Source: an uncultured Aquimarina sp. (lineage in GTDB: Bacteria; Bacteroidota; Bacteroidia; Flavobacteriales; Flavobacteriaceae). From it: 64,000 bases of DNA. The notes below the pieces were generated by a model. The model saw only the letters and a program-made list of their open reading frames with translations, was not told where the DNA came from and made no database searches. The stretch spans positions 124,001-188,000 of the forward strand of contig NZ_CANLMP010000006.1 in the NCBI RefSeq assembly GCF_947492405.1, written 5' to 3'. Of the stretch, positions 1 through 9,733 are shown piece by piece; position 1 is the first letter of the stretch, and each line of letters opens with the position of its first letter. The translations under genes and the position numbers were made by a program.

Positions 1-691
1 TATAATCCTCTGGATTAGCGGTAAATACAAACTGCATATCTAATGGTAAACGAAGCTTAAATCCTCTTATCTGAATATCACCTTCTTGCAGTATATTGAA
101 AAGTGCTACCTGAATACGAGCTTGTAAATCAGGTAATTCATTTATTACAAAAATACAACGATTAGCTCTGGGAATCATCCCAAAATGAATTACTCTATCA
201 TCTGCATAACTCAGTTTTAGATTCGCTGCTTTAATTGGATCTACATCGCCAATAATATCAGCCACAGTTACATCTGGTGTTGCAAGTTTTTCTGCAAAAC
301 GATCATTTCTATGTATCCAACTTATTGGAGTTTCATCCTCTTTTTCTTTAATTAAATTCGTAGCGTATCTGGATATCGGGTGATATGGATCATCATTAAT
401 CTCTGATCCTTCTACAATAGGGATCCATTCATCCAGTAAATTAATCATCTGTCTAGCCAATCGGGTTTTTGCTTGACCTCTTAATCCTAACAAATTAATA
501 TTATGCCGTGATAAAATTGCTCGTTCCAACTCTGGAATTACAGTATTTTCGTATCCATGGATTCCTGTAAAAGTAACTTCTTTATTACTAATCTTAGTTC
601 TTAAATTATCTCTAAGCTCATCTTTTATGCTTTTACTTTTATACCCCGATTCCTTTAATTGTCCAAATGTCTTTATTGTATTTGTATTCAT
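1..691 (-). CDS. MoxR-type AAA+ ATPase, partial (3' end beyond window)
   Basis: This is the first 230 residues of a MoxR / magnesium-chelatase-I-like AAA+ ATPase; the rest lies left of the window. It was translated by hand from the ATG at 689-691. Visible motifs are a Walker A variant LLGLRGQAKTRL near residues 67-78 and a Walker B IFVINELPDL near 180. A PRANRCIFV segment and a VFTANPEDY stretch follow, as in this family. It starts 38 bp downstream of the VWA gene on the same strand. MoxR ATPases are known to act with VWA proteins as chaperone-like remodelling complexes in the cytoplasm, and that pairing supports the call. The substrate cannot be told from the sequence. Confidence 0.85.
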   Translation of the reverse strand, partial: MNTNTIKTFGQLKESGYKSKSIKDELRDNLRTKISNKEVTFTGIHGYENTVIPELERAILSRHNINLLGLRGQAKTRLARQMINLLDEWIPIVEGSEINDDPYHPISRYATNLIKEKEDETPISWIHRNDRFAEKLATPDVTVADIIGDVDPIKAANLKLSYADDRVIHFGMIPRANRCIFVINELPDLQARIQVALFNILQEGDIQIRGFKLRLPLDMQFVFTANPEDY

Positions 692-729
692 ATTTTCTTT
701 TAAGCAAAATTCTAAATATATACTATTTT

Positions 730-1860
730 TTATCCTTTGATTCTTTTTTTTCTATTGGTTTCGTAATCTTCAAAAATCATCTCTCCTAATCCTTTTAAAC
801 CTGTATAAAAAGCTTTTCCTTGATTGGCATATGTAAATTCTCTTACAAACTGCATCAGGTATGGATCTTGCGCAATCATAAAAGTTGTAATAGGTATATG
901 CAATTTTCTGGCCTGTTGCGCCATCATATAACACTTGTTTACAATTTGACGATCCAATCCATTACTGTTTTTATAGTATTGACCATCTGGCATTCTAAGA
1001 CAACTTGGTTTACCATCTGTAATCATAAAAATTTGTTTATTCGTATTACGTTTTCTTCTCAACATATCCATGGCTAATTGTAATCCTGCAACTGTATTCG
1101 TATGATACGGGCCTACTTGTAAATATGGCAAATCTTTAATCGCAATTGGCCAGGCGTCGTTACCAAATACAAGAATATCCAATGTATCTTTAGGATACCG
1201 TGTTGTAATGAGTTCTGCAAGTGCCATTGCCACTTTTTTAGCTGGCGTAATACGATCTTCTCCGTATAAGATCATACTATGACTAATATCGATCATTAAA
1301 ACGGTGCTCATCTGAGCCTTGAACTGTGTTTCTTCTACAACAAGATCATCTTCGGTAAGATTTAATTCTCCAATTCCATGGTTTATTTGAGCATTTTTCA
1401 AACTTTCCGTTATGGAGATTCTTTCTAAAGCGTCTCCATACTGATAGTTTCTATATTCGCCAGCATGCTCATCGCCTCGTCCTGTATATTTGGTTCTATG
1501 ATTTCCAGATCCACTACGTTTTAAGTTTCCAAAAATCTGATCCAATGCTCTTTGTCTAATAGCACGTTCTGTTTTTGAAGTTATAGACATACCACCTTTT
1601 CCATCCGGTTTGATTTCTTCTCGGATATATCCTTTTTTCTTAAGATCTTCAATAAAATCGTCTAGCGTGTAGTCTTCACTTGTAAGCTCGTATTCTTTAT
1701 CCAGCTCTCGCATCCAATCCAAGGCTTCATCCAGATCCCCTGAAGTATGAGTAATAATCTCTTGAAAAATATCAAAAAGTTTATCAAATGGAGATTGTTC
1801 TGGAGCTTCATAATGCTTAAAAGCAAATCCTTTTTTAAAAATTCCCTTTTTCTCTTTCAT
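730..1860 (-). CDS. VWA domain protein, partner of MoxR-type ATPase
   Basis: A 376-residue cytoplasmic protein with a C-terminal von Willebrand A domain. The metal-ion-dependent adhesion site is visible as DISHS (D191, S193, S195), with a later MITDGKPS strand. The N-terminal half is charged and helical and has no signal peptide. The VWA gene precedes the AAA+ gene and is probably cotranscribed with it. In known MoxR/VWA systems the VWA subunit acts as the adaptor that couples ATP-driven remodelling to a target. The target here is unknown. Confidence 0.85.
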   Translation of the reverse strand: MKEKKGIFKKGFAFKHYEAPEQSPFDKLFDIFQEIITHTSGDLDEALDWMRELDKEYELTSEDYTLDDFIEDLKKKGYIREEIKPDGKGGMSITSKTERAIRQRALDQIFGNLKRSGSGNHRTKYTGRGDEHAGEYRNYQYGDALERISITESLKNAQINHGIGELNLTEDDLVVEETQFKAQMSTVLMIDISHSMILYGEDRITPAKKVAMALAELITTRYPKDTLDILVFGNDAWPIAIKDLPYLQVGPYHTNTVAGLQLAMDMLRRKRNTNKQIFMITDGKPSCLRMPDGQYYKNSNGLDRQIVNKCYMMAQQARKLHIPITTFMIAQDPYLMQFVREFTYANQGKAFYTGLKGLGEMIFEDYETNRKKRIKG

Positions 1861-1996
1861 TATATAAATTTAACACATTTTGCAAAAGATACCGACCGAA
1901 CTGGAAGGTAATCACATAGAATTAACAAATGTTTTGGAGAATTGACCTCATATAACAACTCTTTTTATTCTCATCCTATAAACGCTACACAATTCT

Positions 1997-2004
1997 TATC
2001 TTTG
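1997..2004 (+). promoter_or_regulatory. possible -7 box of the M28 peptidase promoter
   Basis: TATCTTTG matches the Bacteroidota housekeeping -7 consensus TAnnTTTG and lies 74 bp before the M28 start codon. No clear TTG -33 element is visible at the usual distance, so this is tentative. Confidence 0.35.
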
Positions 2005-2078
2005 AGAAGTCAGGCATACTTTTAATCTGTATCCTAAGAATTACGGACATAATAATAACAAAAGATCTTAATTGGCTT

Positions 2079-3548
2079 ATGAAAAATATTTTTTTATCAG
2101 TATTAGTAGCTTTACCATTTATCAGTTTTGCGCAAGATGATATCAAAAAGGTAACATCTACTGTTTCTAAAAGTGAAATTGAAGGTCACATTTATTTTTT
2201 AGCATCAGATGAGTTAAAGGGAAGACAAACAGGTACTCCCGAAAACAAAATAGCTGCTCAATATCTGGCTAATATGTTACGTGGATACGGTGTTAAACCA
2301 GCAACAAAAAATAATGATTACTTTCAGAAAGTTATGCTGAATGCTACTTCACCATTCGAGAACGCATCATTAAATATAGGAGATTTTACGACTTCTAAAA
2401 TAGTAACATTAAAAAAAGTAAACACATCCTTTTCAGGGTCATTAGTATTTGTCAATTATGGTTTAGCTGAAGACTACAAAAATTTAGATGTAAACGGAAA
2501 AATAGTAGTTACATATTCCGGAACAAAAGAGAATAGCAACCTTAGATTTGCATTTTCTAAAATGCAGGAAAAGATGGCTGTAGCCAAAGAAAAAGGTGCG
2601 ATCGGAATTATAGAAGTTAATAGTATAGATGATAAAACCTGGTCACAATTAGACCATAGTTTTAATGGAGAAAAAATGAGTGTTTCTGAAGAAAAAGAAG
2701 AACCTAATAGCTTCACTTATTTATGGATCAATGATCAAAAAGAAGAGATCAGTAAATTTTTTAAAGAGAAAAATGAGGTTAGCGCCACGATAGAAGTTCA
2801 AGGTATTAAGAAAAGTACCGTCGTATCACAAAATGTAGTTGGAATGGTCGAGGGCACAGATCCTAAACTAAAGGATGAATTTGTTATTTATTCTGCTCAT
2901 TATGATCATGTTGGTATCGGAAAAGCTATTAATAATGACTCTATTTATAATGGTGCAAGAGACAATGCCGTAGGAACTGTAACCGTATTATCTGCAGCAC
3001 AAAATATTGCTAAGTATCCAACCAAAAGATCTGCACTATTTATTCTATTTACTGGAGAAGAAAAAGGGTTATTAGGTAGTAAGTGGTATGTAAATCATCC
3101 TATGCTACCTTTACATCAAATGGTATATTGTTTCAATAGTGATAATGGAGGATATAACGATACAAGCATAGCAACCATAGTGGGTCTGGAGCGAACAACT
3201 GCGGCAGAAGATATTAAAAGTGCGGCAACACCTTTTGGATTAAAGGCTATTGATGACCCTGCTCCCGAACAAGGTTTATTTGATCGATCAGACAATGTAC
3301 ATTTTGCTGCCAAAGGAATTCCTGCACCAACATTCAGTATGGGTTTTACCGCCTTTGATGAAGAAATAACCAAATACTATCATCAGGTTACCGATAATCC
3401 AGATACATTAGATTATGATTATTTATTAAAGTTCTTTCAATCCTATGTATTGGCTTGCAGAAATATTGCCAACAATCCAGAAACTCCTTTTTGGGTAGAA
3501 GGTGATAAGTATTATGAAGCAGGTAAAAAATTATACAACAGAAAGTAA
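2079..3548 (+). CDS. M28 family zinc aminopeptidase with PA-type insert, secreted
   Basis: A 489-residue exported metallopeptidase. Residues 1-19 form a signal peptide ending in SFAQ. Residues 90-245 match the protease-associated insert seen in many M28 peptidases. The catalytic domain begins near 250 and shows the M28 zinc ligands and catalytic acids in order: YSAHYDH (H274), GARDNA (D295), TGEEKG (E327/E328), NSDNGG (D355) and a late YYHQVTDNPD histidine. It probably trims peptides in the periplasm or outside the cell. A lipoprotein gene follows 30 bp downstream, suggesting one transcript. Confidence 0.9.
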   Translation: MKNIFLSVLVALPFISFAQDDIKKVTSTVSKSEIEGHIYFLASDELKGRQTGTPENKIAAQYLANMLRGYGVKPATKNNDYFQKVMLNATSPFENASLNIGDFTTSKIVTLKKVNTSFSGSLVFVNYGLAEDYKNLDVNGKIVVTYSGTKENSNLRFAFSKMQEKMAVAKEKGAIGIIEVNSIDDKTWSQLDHSFNGEKMSVSEEKEEPNSFTYLWINDQKEEISKFFKEKNEVSATIEVQGIKKSTVVSQNVVGMVEGTDPKLKDEFVIYSAHYDHVGIGKAINNDSIYNGARDNAVGTVTVLSAAQNIAKYPTKRSALFILFTGEEKGLLGSKWYVNHPMLPLHQMVYCFNSDNGGYNDTSIATIVGLERTTAAEDIKSAATPFGLKAIDDPAPEQGLFDRSDNVHFAAKGIPAPTFSMGFTAFDEEITKYYHQVTDNPDTLDYDYLLKFFQSYVLACRNIANNPETPFWVEGDKYYEAGKKLYNRK

Positions 3549-3578
3549 CGCTGATTTATTCAATAAGTTCTTAGCATT

Positions 3579-4724
3579 ATGAAATATATTTTATCCATAC
3601 TTATACTAAGTTTTTTAACTACTTCCTGTATTAAAAAAAATCCGTTAGAAGAAGTACTGTTTTCTGATGTACCGCACATCAAAAATGTAATGCAACATAT
3701 TGAAAAACACGAAGTACAAATATTATATAGTCAAATTAACAAAGACGAAAACAAAAAGGTAACTTTTACAGATTATGAGTTTAATATATCCGATAGCACC
3801 TATTTCTATCCTGCAAGCGCTGTTAAATTTCCAATAGCACTTATTGCTTTAGAGAAACTAAAAGAGCTTCAAAAAAATGGAATTTCTATTGATCGAAAAA
3901 CTAATTTTATACTAGAGCGGGATACGCTCTACACTACTATAGAAAAAGAGATCTTAAAAATTTTCGCTGTAAGCGATAATCAGGCATATAATCGACTATT
4001 CGAATTTCTTGGACAGGATTATATTAATCAAAAATTACAATCTAAAAATCTTAAAGGTCGTATTTCGCATCGGTTGTCAGCATTTCATTCTCATAATTTA
4101 AAAACTCAATCAATTCTTTTTAAAAAAAACGTAGAAGATAGTATTACTACACACAAACAAGAAAGTATAGAAAATAGACCATTACCAAAATTACCCTTGA
4201 ACAAAGTATTAAAAGGTACAGCCTATATCTATAACGATACATTGCTTAGTAAACCAAAAGATTTCTCAGAAAAAAATTACCTTCCACTACGATCTTTGCA
4301 TGAGATGATGAAACGCATTCAGTTTCCTGGTTCATTTTCAGAAAATGATCTTTTTAATATTACAAAAGATGATCAGGATTTCATAATTAATACCATGCAA
4401 ATATTACCATCAGATGCAGGGTACAAAACCAAAAGATATTATGATAGTTATGTAAAGTTTTTTATGTTCGGAGATACGAAAGAAGACATCCCAAAACATA
4501 TAGAAATCTATAATAAGGTTGGATATGCGTATGGATACCTTACAGACTGCGCATATATTAAGGATACAAAAAATAATATAGAGTTTATACTATCTGCTAC
4601 AATACATGTAAATGAAAATAGAATTTTTAATGATGATCACTATGAATACGATGAAATAGGTATTCCTTTTCTAGCTGAATTAGGAAGAGAAATCTATAAT
4701 GCCGAAAAGCTTCGGAATAAATAA
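3579..4724 (+). CDS. class A beta-lactamase-like serine hydrolase, lipoprotein
   Basis: A 381-residue lipoprotein with lipobox LTTSC (C17). The three active-site blocks of the class A beta-lactamase / penicillin-binding fold are visible: S80-A-V-K83 (SxxK), S132-D-N (SDN), and a KVG near residue 310 in the place of KTG. The enzyme should sit in the periplasm or at the outer membrane. The length is above that of typical class A enzymes (about 290) because of a linker after the SDN motif, so it may act on peptidoglycan-derived or other amides rather than antibiotics. It lies 30 bp after the M28 peptidase, probably in the same operon. Confidence 0.75.
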   Translation: MKYILSILILSFLTTSCIKKNPLEEVLFSDVPHIKNVMQHIEKHEVQILYSQINKDENKKVTFTDYEFNISDSTYFYPASAVKFPIALIALEKLKELQKNGISIDRKTNFILERDTLYTTIEKEILKIFAVSDNQAYNRLFEFLGQDYINQKLQSKNLKGRISHRLSAFHSHNLKTQSILFKKNVEDSITTHKQESIENRPLPKLPLNKVLKGTAYIYNDTLLSKPKDFSEKNYLPLRSLHEMMKRIQFPGSFSENDLFNITKDDQDFIINTMQILPSDAGYKTKRYYDSYVKFFMFGDTKEDIPKHIEIYNKVGYAYGYLTDCAYIKDTKNNIEFILSATIHVNENRIFNDDHYEYDEIGIPFLAELGREIYNAEKLRNK

Positions 4725-4993
4725 TTTCATCTTAAAAAGGTAGATTTTTTTAATAATTCTTCAAAAAAAATCAATAAACACCTTCCTAAATTTCATTTTT
4801 TATGATTTATTCACTTTTTTTTAACAAAATTATACCTTAAATAGACTTTATATGAATTAATTTTATCACCCCTTAATTTAAGAATGTCAAATTTTAGTTC
4901 AAGCAATTACAATAATATGGTTACAACATTAATAATCTAGTAACTATATAATATGTAACACGCATAGTATATAGTTCTAATAAATAACGAATT
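4725..4993. other. AT-rich intergenic region
   Basis: 269 bp, very AT-rich, between the beta-lactamase-like gene and a small exported protein gene. I see no strong hairpin terminator or consensus promoter. Confidence 0.4.
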
Positions 4994-5344
4994 ATGAAAA
5001 CATATATACTATTTTTCTTATTATCCCCTTTCTGTATATTACACTCAATCGACTCTTTTACAGAACCTACATTTGGAATTATTCAAAATCAAATAGACCG
5101 CAAACTTACTGATGAAGAAGTTCAGAAAAGAGGGCTTGACATATTAGCTGCAGAAGTTATCGAAAAAATAGATAAAATCGATTTAAGAAAAACGGCTCGT
5201 TCAGCTATTTTCGAAACTTCATATGGTTTTAGATGGAAAATGATTAATCTACATACAGGAAACATTATAATAATTAAAGTGAATAAAGAGTTTAAGTTAA
5301 TCTCTGCTAGAAATAGTAAAAAAACTAAAATAATGATTCCCTAA
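4994..5344 (+). CDS. small exported protein of unknown function
   Basis: A 116-residue protein whose first 18 residues look like a signal peptide. The rest is basic and has no cysteine-rich or enzyme motif that I recognise. The C-terminal half (WKMINLHTGNIIIIKVNKEF) has alternating hydrophobics suggesting beta-strands. Its stop overlaps the stop of the minus-strand gene that follows by 4 bp. Function unknown. Confidence 0.55.
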   Translation: MKTYILFFLLSPFCILHSIDSFTEPTFGIIQNQIDRKLTDEEVQKRGLDILAAEVIEKIDKIDLRKTARSAIFETSYGFRWKMINLHTGNIIIIKVNKEFKLISARNSKKTKIMIP

Positions 5345-5601
5345 TATGAGTCTTTAAGCAACATAGCTTTTACATTTTTATATTCCTCTAAATACTCCCA
5401 ATATATAATTCTATCATACCCATATTTGATTAAAATATATTGTTCACTAACAGATAGTATTCTTTCCACTGCTACCAACTTTTTTGATGCTGATGCTACA
5501 ACAACTTCCTCAGTAATTTCCTGATTCCTGGCGTCGAAACCGTGTACAATTGTATGATTCTTTAAAGTAAGTTCTATATATTTCATGGCACTAGTTTTCA
5601 T
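5341..5601 (-). CDS. small hypothetical protein
   Basis: An 86-residue protein (81 if the ATG at 5584-5586 is the start) with no signal peptide. The pattern of hydrophobic strands, for example YIELTLKNHTIVHGF and KKLVAVERILSVSEQYILI, suggests a small beta-barrel such as an SH3-like or PH-like fold, but no family is recognised. It converges tail to tail with the preceding gene. Confidence 0.5.
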   Translation of the reverse strand: MKTSAMKYIELTLKNHTIVHGFDARNQEITEEVVVASASKKLVAVERILSVSEQYILIKYGYDRIIYWEYLEEYKNVKAMLLKDSY

Positions 5602-5699
5602 CCTTCAAATGTACCTATTTTTCACCTTAACACCCCTTTAAGAGTTTCGCATTTTCATTTTCTTAACTTTAAGCGCACAATTAGATAATCAATCAAAAA

Positions 5700-6473
5700 A
5701 TGTTAAAAAGATTTTTCCTTTTAACGCTCATTTTTATAGGTATTTCTGGATTTTCACAAAAGAAATTATCTTTAGTTTACACAGGAAATATGGGTGTTTA
5801 TATATCAAATGGAGATTCTTCTGTATTAATTGATGGTTTACATACTAAATACGGTGAGGATTATCTTTTTCCAACTACTTCTTTAATACATAAGATACAT
5901 CAACAATTACAACCAGATGCTATTCTATTTACCCATTATCATGGAGATCATTTTAGTGAATCCTTAGCCAATGAGTATTTGGCATCTAACAAAAAATCTG
6001 TTTTATTTGGATCCAATCAAATCACCAAAAAAATTAAAACTTCTAAAGATCGATTGTTTACCATAGCTACAACTGATTATAGCAAACAAACGATCAAGGT
6101 TAAAGATTTTAGAATTACCGGACTAAAAATAAATCACGTTGGCAAAAGACATATCGGAGTAGAGAATGTAGGATACATTGTAGATCTGGGTACACACAGA
6201 ATTCTACATGTCGGAGATACTAATTGGATGGAGGAAATCAATCTTTTTAATCAATTAGATTTGACCAATGAAAATATTGATATTGCAATTCTACCTTATT
6301 GGATGCTTTTAGAAAATAATGCATCCCAGCATATTACTAAGCATATTAATCCTAAGCAAATTATTGCAACACATATATCACCAAGAATAAAGCAACAAGA
6401 GTTGCAGGAGATGATGGAAAAATATCCTAACATACATTTCTTAACAACACTAGAACAACAAATACAACTATAA
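5700..6473 (+). CDS. metallo-beta-lactamase fold hydrolase, exported (UlaG-like)
   Basis: A 257-residue protein with a signal peptide (residues 1-19, SGFSQ). The zinc-binding HxHxDH signature is H79-Y-H81-G-D83-H84. Further ligands of the fold follow in INHVG, LHVGDTNW and ATHIS. The overall pattern is that of UlaG/RomA-like metal-dependent hydrolases, here directed to the periplasm. It starts a tight run with the BNR protein (18 bp gap) and the DUF2490 protein, so it is probably first in that operon. Substrate unknown. Confidence 0.85.
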   Translation: MLKRFFLLTLIFIGISGFSQKKLSLVYTGNMGVYISNGDSSVLIDGLHTKYGEDYLFPTTSLIHKIHQQLQPDAILFTHYHGDHFSESLANEYLASNKKSVLFGSNQITKKIKTSKDRLFTIATTDYSKQTIKVKDFRITGLKINHVGKRHIGVENVGYIVDLGTHRILHVGDTNWMEEINLFNQLDLTNENIDIAILPYWMLLENNASQHITKHINPKQIIATHISPRIKQQELQEMMEKYPNIHFLTTLEQQIQL

Positions 6474-6491
6474 TTAACTCATTATTACAAC

Positions 6492-9400
6492 ATGAAAAGA
6501 TTACTATTTCTACTATTTCTCATCCTAGTTTCCGGAATTTCTGCTCAGGAATTTTCAATGGAGTATGTAAAAAAAATAAATCCACGCAATATAGGACCTG
6601 GTGGAATGAGTGGTCGTGTGACTTCCATTGATGTAGTTACTTCAGATCCGGATATTATGTATGCAGGAACCGCTTCTGGAGGACTTTGGAAATCTACTTC
6701 TGGCGGAATTAAATGGAAACCTGTTTTTGACAAACAAGTTACCGCATCTATCGGAGCAGTAGCAATCCAGCAATCCAATCCTTCTGTGATATGGGTAGGA
6801 ACTGGAGAAGGTAATCCCAGAAACAGCCTTAATGGAGGATACGGAATCTATAAATCACTAGATGGTGGCAAAAATTGGAAACTGATGGGATTAGAAAAAA
6901 CCCGTCATATCCATAGAGTAATTGTAGATCCTACAGATCCAAATACTGTATATGTTGCTGCGATAGGCTCACCTTGGGGAGAACATCCGGAGAGAGGTAT
7001 TTTTAAAACTACAGATGGAGGAGAAACGTGGAATAAAATACTTTTTGCAAATAATAAAACTGGTGCTGCTGATCTAATTATGGATCCTTCTAATCCTAAT
7101 AAATTAATTGCCGCTTTGTGGGAACATAAACGTGATCCATGGTTTTTTAAGTCCGGAGGCGAAGGCTCTGGATTATATATTACTCACGATGGAGGAAAAA
7201 CCTGGGAAGAACGAACGGATAAAGATGGCTTACCTAAAGGAGATTTAGGACGTATCGGCGTTGCTATTTCCAGAAATAAGCCAAATATTATCTACGCACT
7301 TATTGAAGCTAAAAAAAATGCACTCTATAAATCAGAAGATGGAGGTTTTAACTGGAAAAAAATAAATGATAAAAATGATATAGGTAATCGTCCATTCTAT
7401 TATTCTGAAATATATGTAGATCCGCAGAACGAAAACAGAGTTTATTCTGTATTTACCTATGTAAATGTATCCGAAGATGGTGGTAAAAACTTTAAACAAT
7501 TAATGCCAGCATATGGTGTGGACAATGGTGTCCATCCAGATCATCACGCATGGTGGATACATCCACAAGATGGCAATTTTATGATTGATGGTAATGATGG
7601 TGGTCTAAATATTACACGTGATGGAGGAAAAACCTGGAGATTTATCGGAAACTTACCTGTAGCACAGTTTTATCATATTAATGTAGATAATGAGTTTCCA
7701 TATAATGTATACGGAGGTATGCAAGATAATGGTAGCTGGCGTGGACCAGCATATGTTTGGAAAGCCCAGGGAATCAGAAACTCATATTGGCAAGAGATTT
7801 CTTTTGGAGATGGATTCGATGTAGTACCGGATAAAGATGATTCCAGATATGGATGGTCTATGAGTCAACAAGGATTTGTAAGTCGTTATGATTGGATGAC
7901 TGGTAATAACTACACGGTGAGACCTACGCACCCGGATCCGGAAATAAAACTACGTTTTAACTGGAATGCAGCGATCAATATTGATCCTTTTGATAATAAC
8001 ACCTTGTATTTTGGAAGTCAGTTTGTACATAAAAGTACAGACAAAGGATTGACCTGGGAGATCATATCCGCAGATTTATCCACTAATGATCCAGAAAAAC
8101 TAAAACAAGCAGAAAGCGGTGGTTTAACGATGGATGCTACAGGAGCCGAAAACCACTGTACCGTTTTAGTCATAGAACCTTCTTCTTTAGAGCAAAATAT
8201 GCTTTGGGCAGCGACGGACGATGGGCGAGTTCATATCACTCAAAACGGAGGAGCAAACTGGACCGACGTTTCTAAAAACATTAAAGGATTACCGACTGGT
8301 AGTTGGATTGTACAGATCAAAGCTTCTAATAAGAAAAAAGGAGAAGCGCTATTGGTAGCCAATGACTACAGAAGATTTAATTATACACCATACGCGTATA
8401 GAACGGTGGATTATGGTAAAACATGGCAACGCATTGTAGATGGTAGTGATGTAAAAAGCTATGCATTGAGTATTGTAGAAGATCCTATAGAGAAAAATTT
8501 ACTATTCTTAGGAACTGATGATGGATTGTATATTTCTCTGGATGCAGGAAACAAATGGACCAAATGGACATCAGGTTTCCCTACCGTTTCGGTAAAAGAT
8601 TTAGTGATCCAGCCAAGAGAACACGACCTGATAATCGGCACCTTTGGTAGAGCCGCTTGGGTATTGGATGATATAAGACCATTGCGTGCTTTAGCAAAAA
8701 ACAAAAGCATCTTAAGTCAAAAATTAAAAGTATTCGATCCTCCAGTTGGATATCAAGCTGCTTATCAGCAACCTACCGGAAGTCGTTTTGGTGGAGATGC
8801 TTTGTTTAATGGCGAGAATCGCGATTTTGGAGCTCATATCTCTTATTTCGTAACCGTAGAACAAAAAGAAGCGTTTAAAAAAGAAGAAGATAGTAAAGAA
8901 GCAGACAAAGAAGAAGAAGAAGAAGAAGATACTACGGACGATGAAAAAGAAGAAACGAAAGTAACATGGGATTCTATTCACCTAAAAGTGTATGATGGCG
9001 ACCGACTCATCAGAACATTAAAGCAAAAAACTCCTGACTCCACCGGAATTCATAAAATAAGCTGGTTTATGGATGAGAAAGGTGTTGATAGACCGTCTAG
9101 AGAAATTCAGAAACGTAAACAAGAACCAGGCGGTGTAGAAGTAAAACCAGGAACCTATAAATTAGTGATGGAATACGGAGATCAGAAATCCGAAACCAGT
9201 ATACAGATACAATCAGATCCTAGATTACAAGTTTCTCCACAAAATATAAACGAAGTATACGCTGCTTCTAAAAACCTGGAAGCTATGACACAAACCGCTG
9301 CAGATGCTGTGAAGCAATTGGTAGAAAGTAAAGAAGTAGCTTCTAAATATCAAAATGAATTGAAAAAACTGGATAAAAAGAAATTTAAAGATCAGATTAA

Positions 9401-9722
9401 AGCTTCTAAAAACATTATCAAAAAGATTGATTCTACCGTTGCTATATATTTAGGAAAAGAGGACAAAAGACAAGGAATCACTCGTAATCCTGAAGTAACG
9501 GTAATGCAGCGTCTAGGAACCGCTGGTTGGTATACAGGCAGCAGACAGAATGGGTTGACTACTACGGAGAAAACCTTGATAAAACATGCTAAAGACGCGC
9601 TAATGGATGCATTAGAAAAAACAAATGCGTTCTTTACAAGTGATTGGAAACCTTATCAGGAATCTATAGAGAAACTAGAAACTTCTCCTTTTAAAGAAAT
9701 AAAAACCTTTACAATAAAATAG
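6492..9722 (+). CDS. large exported BNR/sortilin-like beta-propeller protein
   Basis: A 1076-residue secreted protein (signal peptide 1-18, SGISAQ). At least ten BNR/Asp-box motifs are visible, such as SLDGGKNW, TTDGGETW, THDGGKTW, SEDGGFNW, TRDGGKTW, STDKGLTW and TQNGGANW. They form one or two beta-propellers across residues 30-740, as in the VPS10/sortilin-like proteins that are often annotated as glycosyl hydrolases. A run of Glu, Lys and Asp (about 795-830) separates these from a C-terminal beta/coiled-coil part. There is no T9SS tail. It lies between the metallo-hydrolase and DUF2490 genes with gaps of 18 and 11 bp. Catalytic activity is not established by the motifs. Confidence 0.85.
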   Translation: MKRLLFLLFLILVSGISAQEFSMEYVKKINPRNIGPGGMSGRVTSIDVVTSDPDIMYAGTASGGLWKSTSGGIKWKPVFDKQVTASIGAVAIQQSNPSVIWVGTGEGNPRNSLNGGYGIYKSLDGGKNWKLMGLEKTRHIHRVIVDPTDPNTVYVAAIGSPWGEHPERGIFKTTDGGETWNKILFANNKTGAADLIMDPSNPNKLIAALWEHKRDPWFFKSGGEGSGLYITHDGGKTWEERTDKDGLPKGDLGRIGVAISRNKPNIIYALIEAKKNALYKSEDGGFNWKKINDKNDIGNRPFYYSEIYVDPQNENRVYSVFTYVNVSEDGGKNFKQLMPAYGVDNGVHPDHHAWWIHPQDGNFMIDGNDGGLNITRDGGKTWRFIGNLPVAQFYHINVDNEFPYNVYGGMQDNGSWRGPAYVWKAQGIRNSYWQEISFGDGFDVVPDKDDSRYGWSMSQQGFVSRYDWMTGNNYTVRPTHPDPEIKLRFNWNAAINIDPFDNNTLYFGSQFVHKSTDKGLTWEIISADLSTNDPEKLKQAESGGLTMDATGAENHCTVLVIEPSSLEQNMLWAATDDGRVHITQNGGANWTDVSKNIKGLPTGSWIVQIKASNKKKGEALLVANDYRRFNYTPYAYRTVDYGKTWQRIVDGSDVKSYALSIVEDPIEKNLLFLGTDDGLYISLDAGNKWTKWTSGFPTVSVKDLVIQPREHDLIIGTFGRAAWVLDDIRPLRALAKNKSILSQKLKVFDPPVGYQAAYQQPTGSRFGGDALFNGENRDFGAHISYFVTVEQKEAFKKEEDSKEADKEEEEEEDTTDDEKEETKVTWDSIHLKVYDGDRLIRTLKQKTPDSTGIHKISWFMDEKGVDRPSREIQKRKQEPGGVEVKPGTYKLVMEYGDQKSETSIQIQSDPRLQVSPQNINEVYAASKNLEAMTQTAADAVKQLVESKEVASKYQNELKKLDKKKFKDQIKASKNIIKKIDSTVAIYLGKEDKRQGITRNPEVTVMQRLGTAGWYTGSRQNGLTTTEKTLIKHAKDALMDALEKTNAFFTSDWKPYQESIEKLETSPFKEIKTFTIK

Positions 9723-9733
9723 GACTTTTATAT

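Noticed and set aside
820..1077. 85-codon plus-strand ORF
   Set aside because: It overlaps the VWA gene in antisense and has no family or signal features.
5341..5601. Antitoxin role for the small minus-strand gene
   Set aside because: The neighbour is convergent and exported, so no toxin-antitoxin layout is supported.
8724..8981. 85-codon minus-strand ORF rich in Phe
   Set aside because: It is the reverse of the Glu/Lys-rich acidic linker of the BNR protein.
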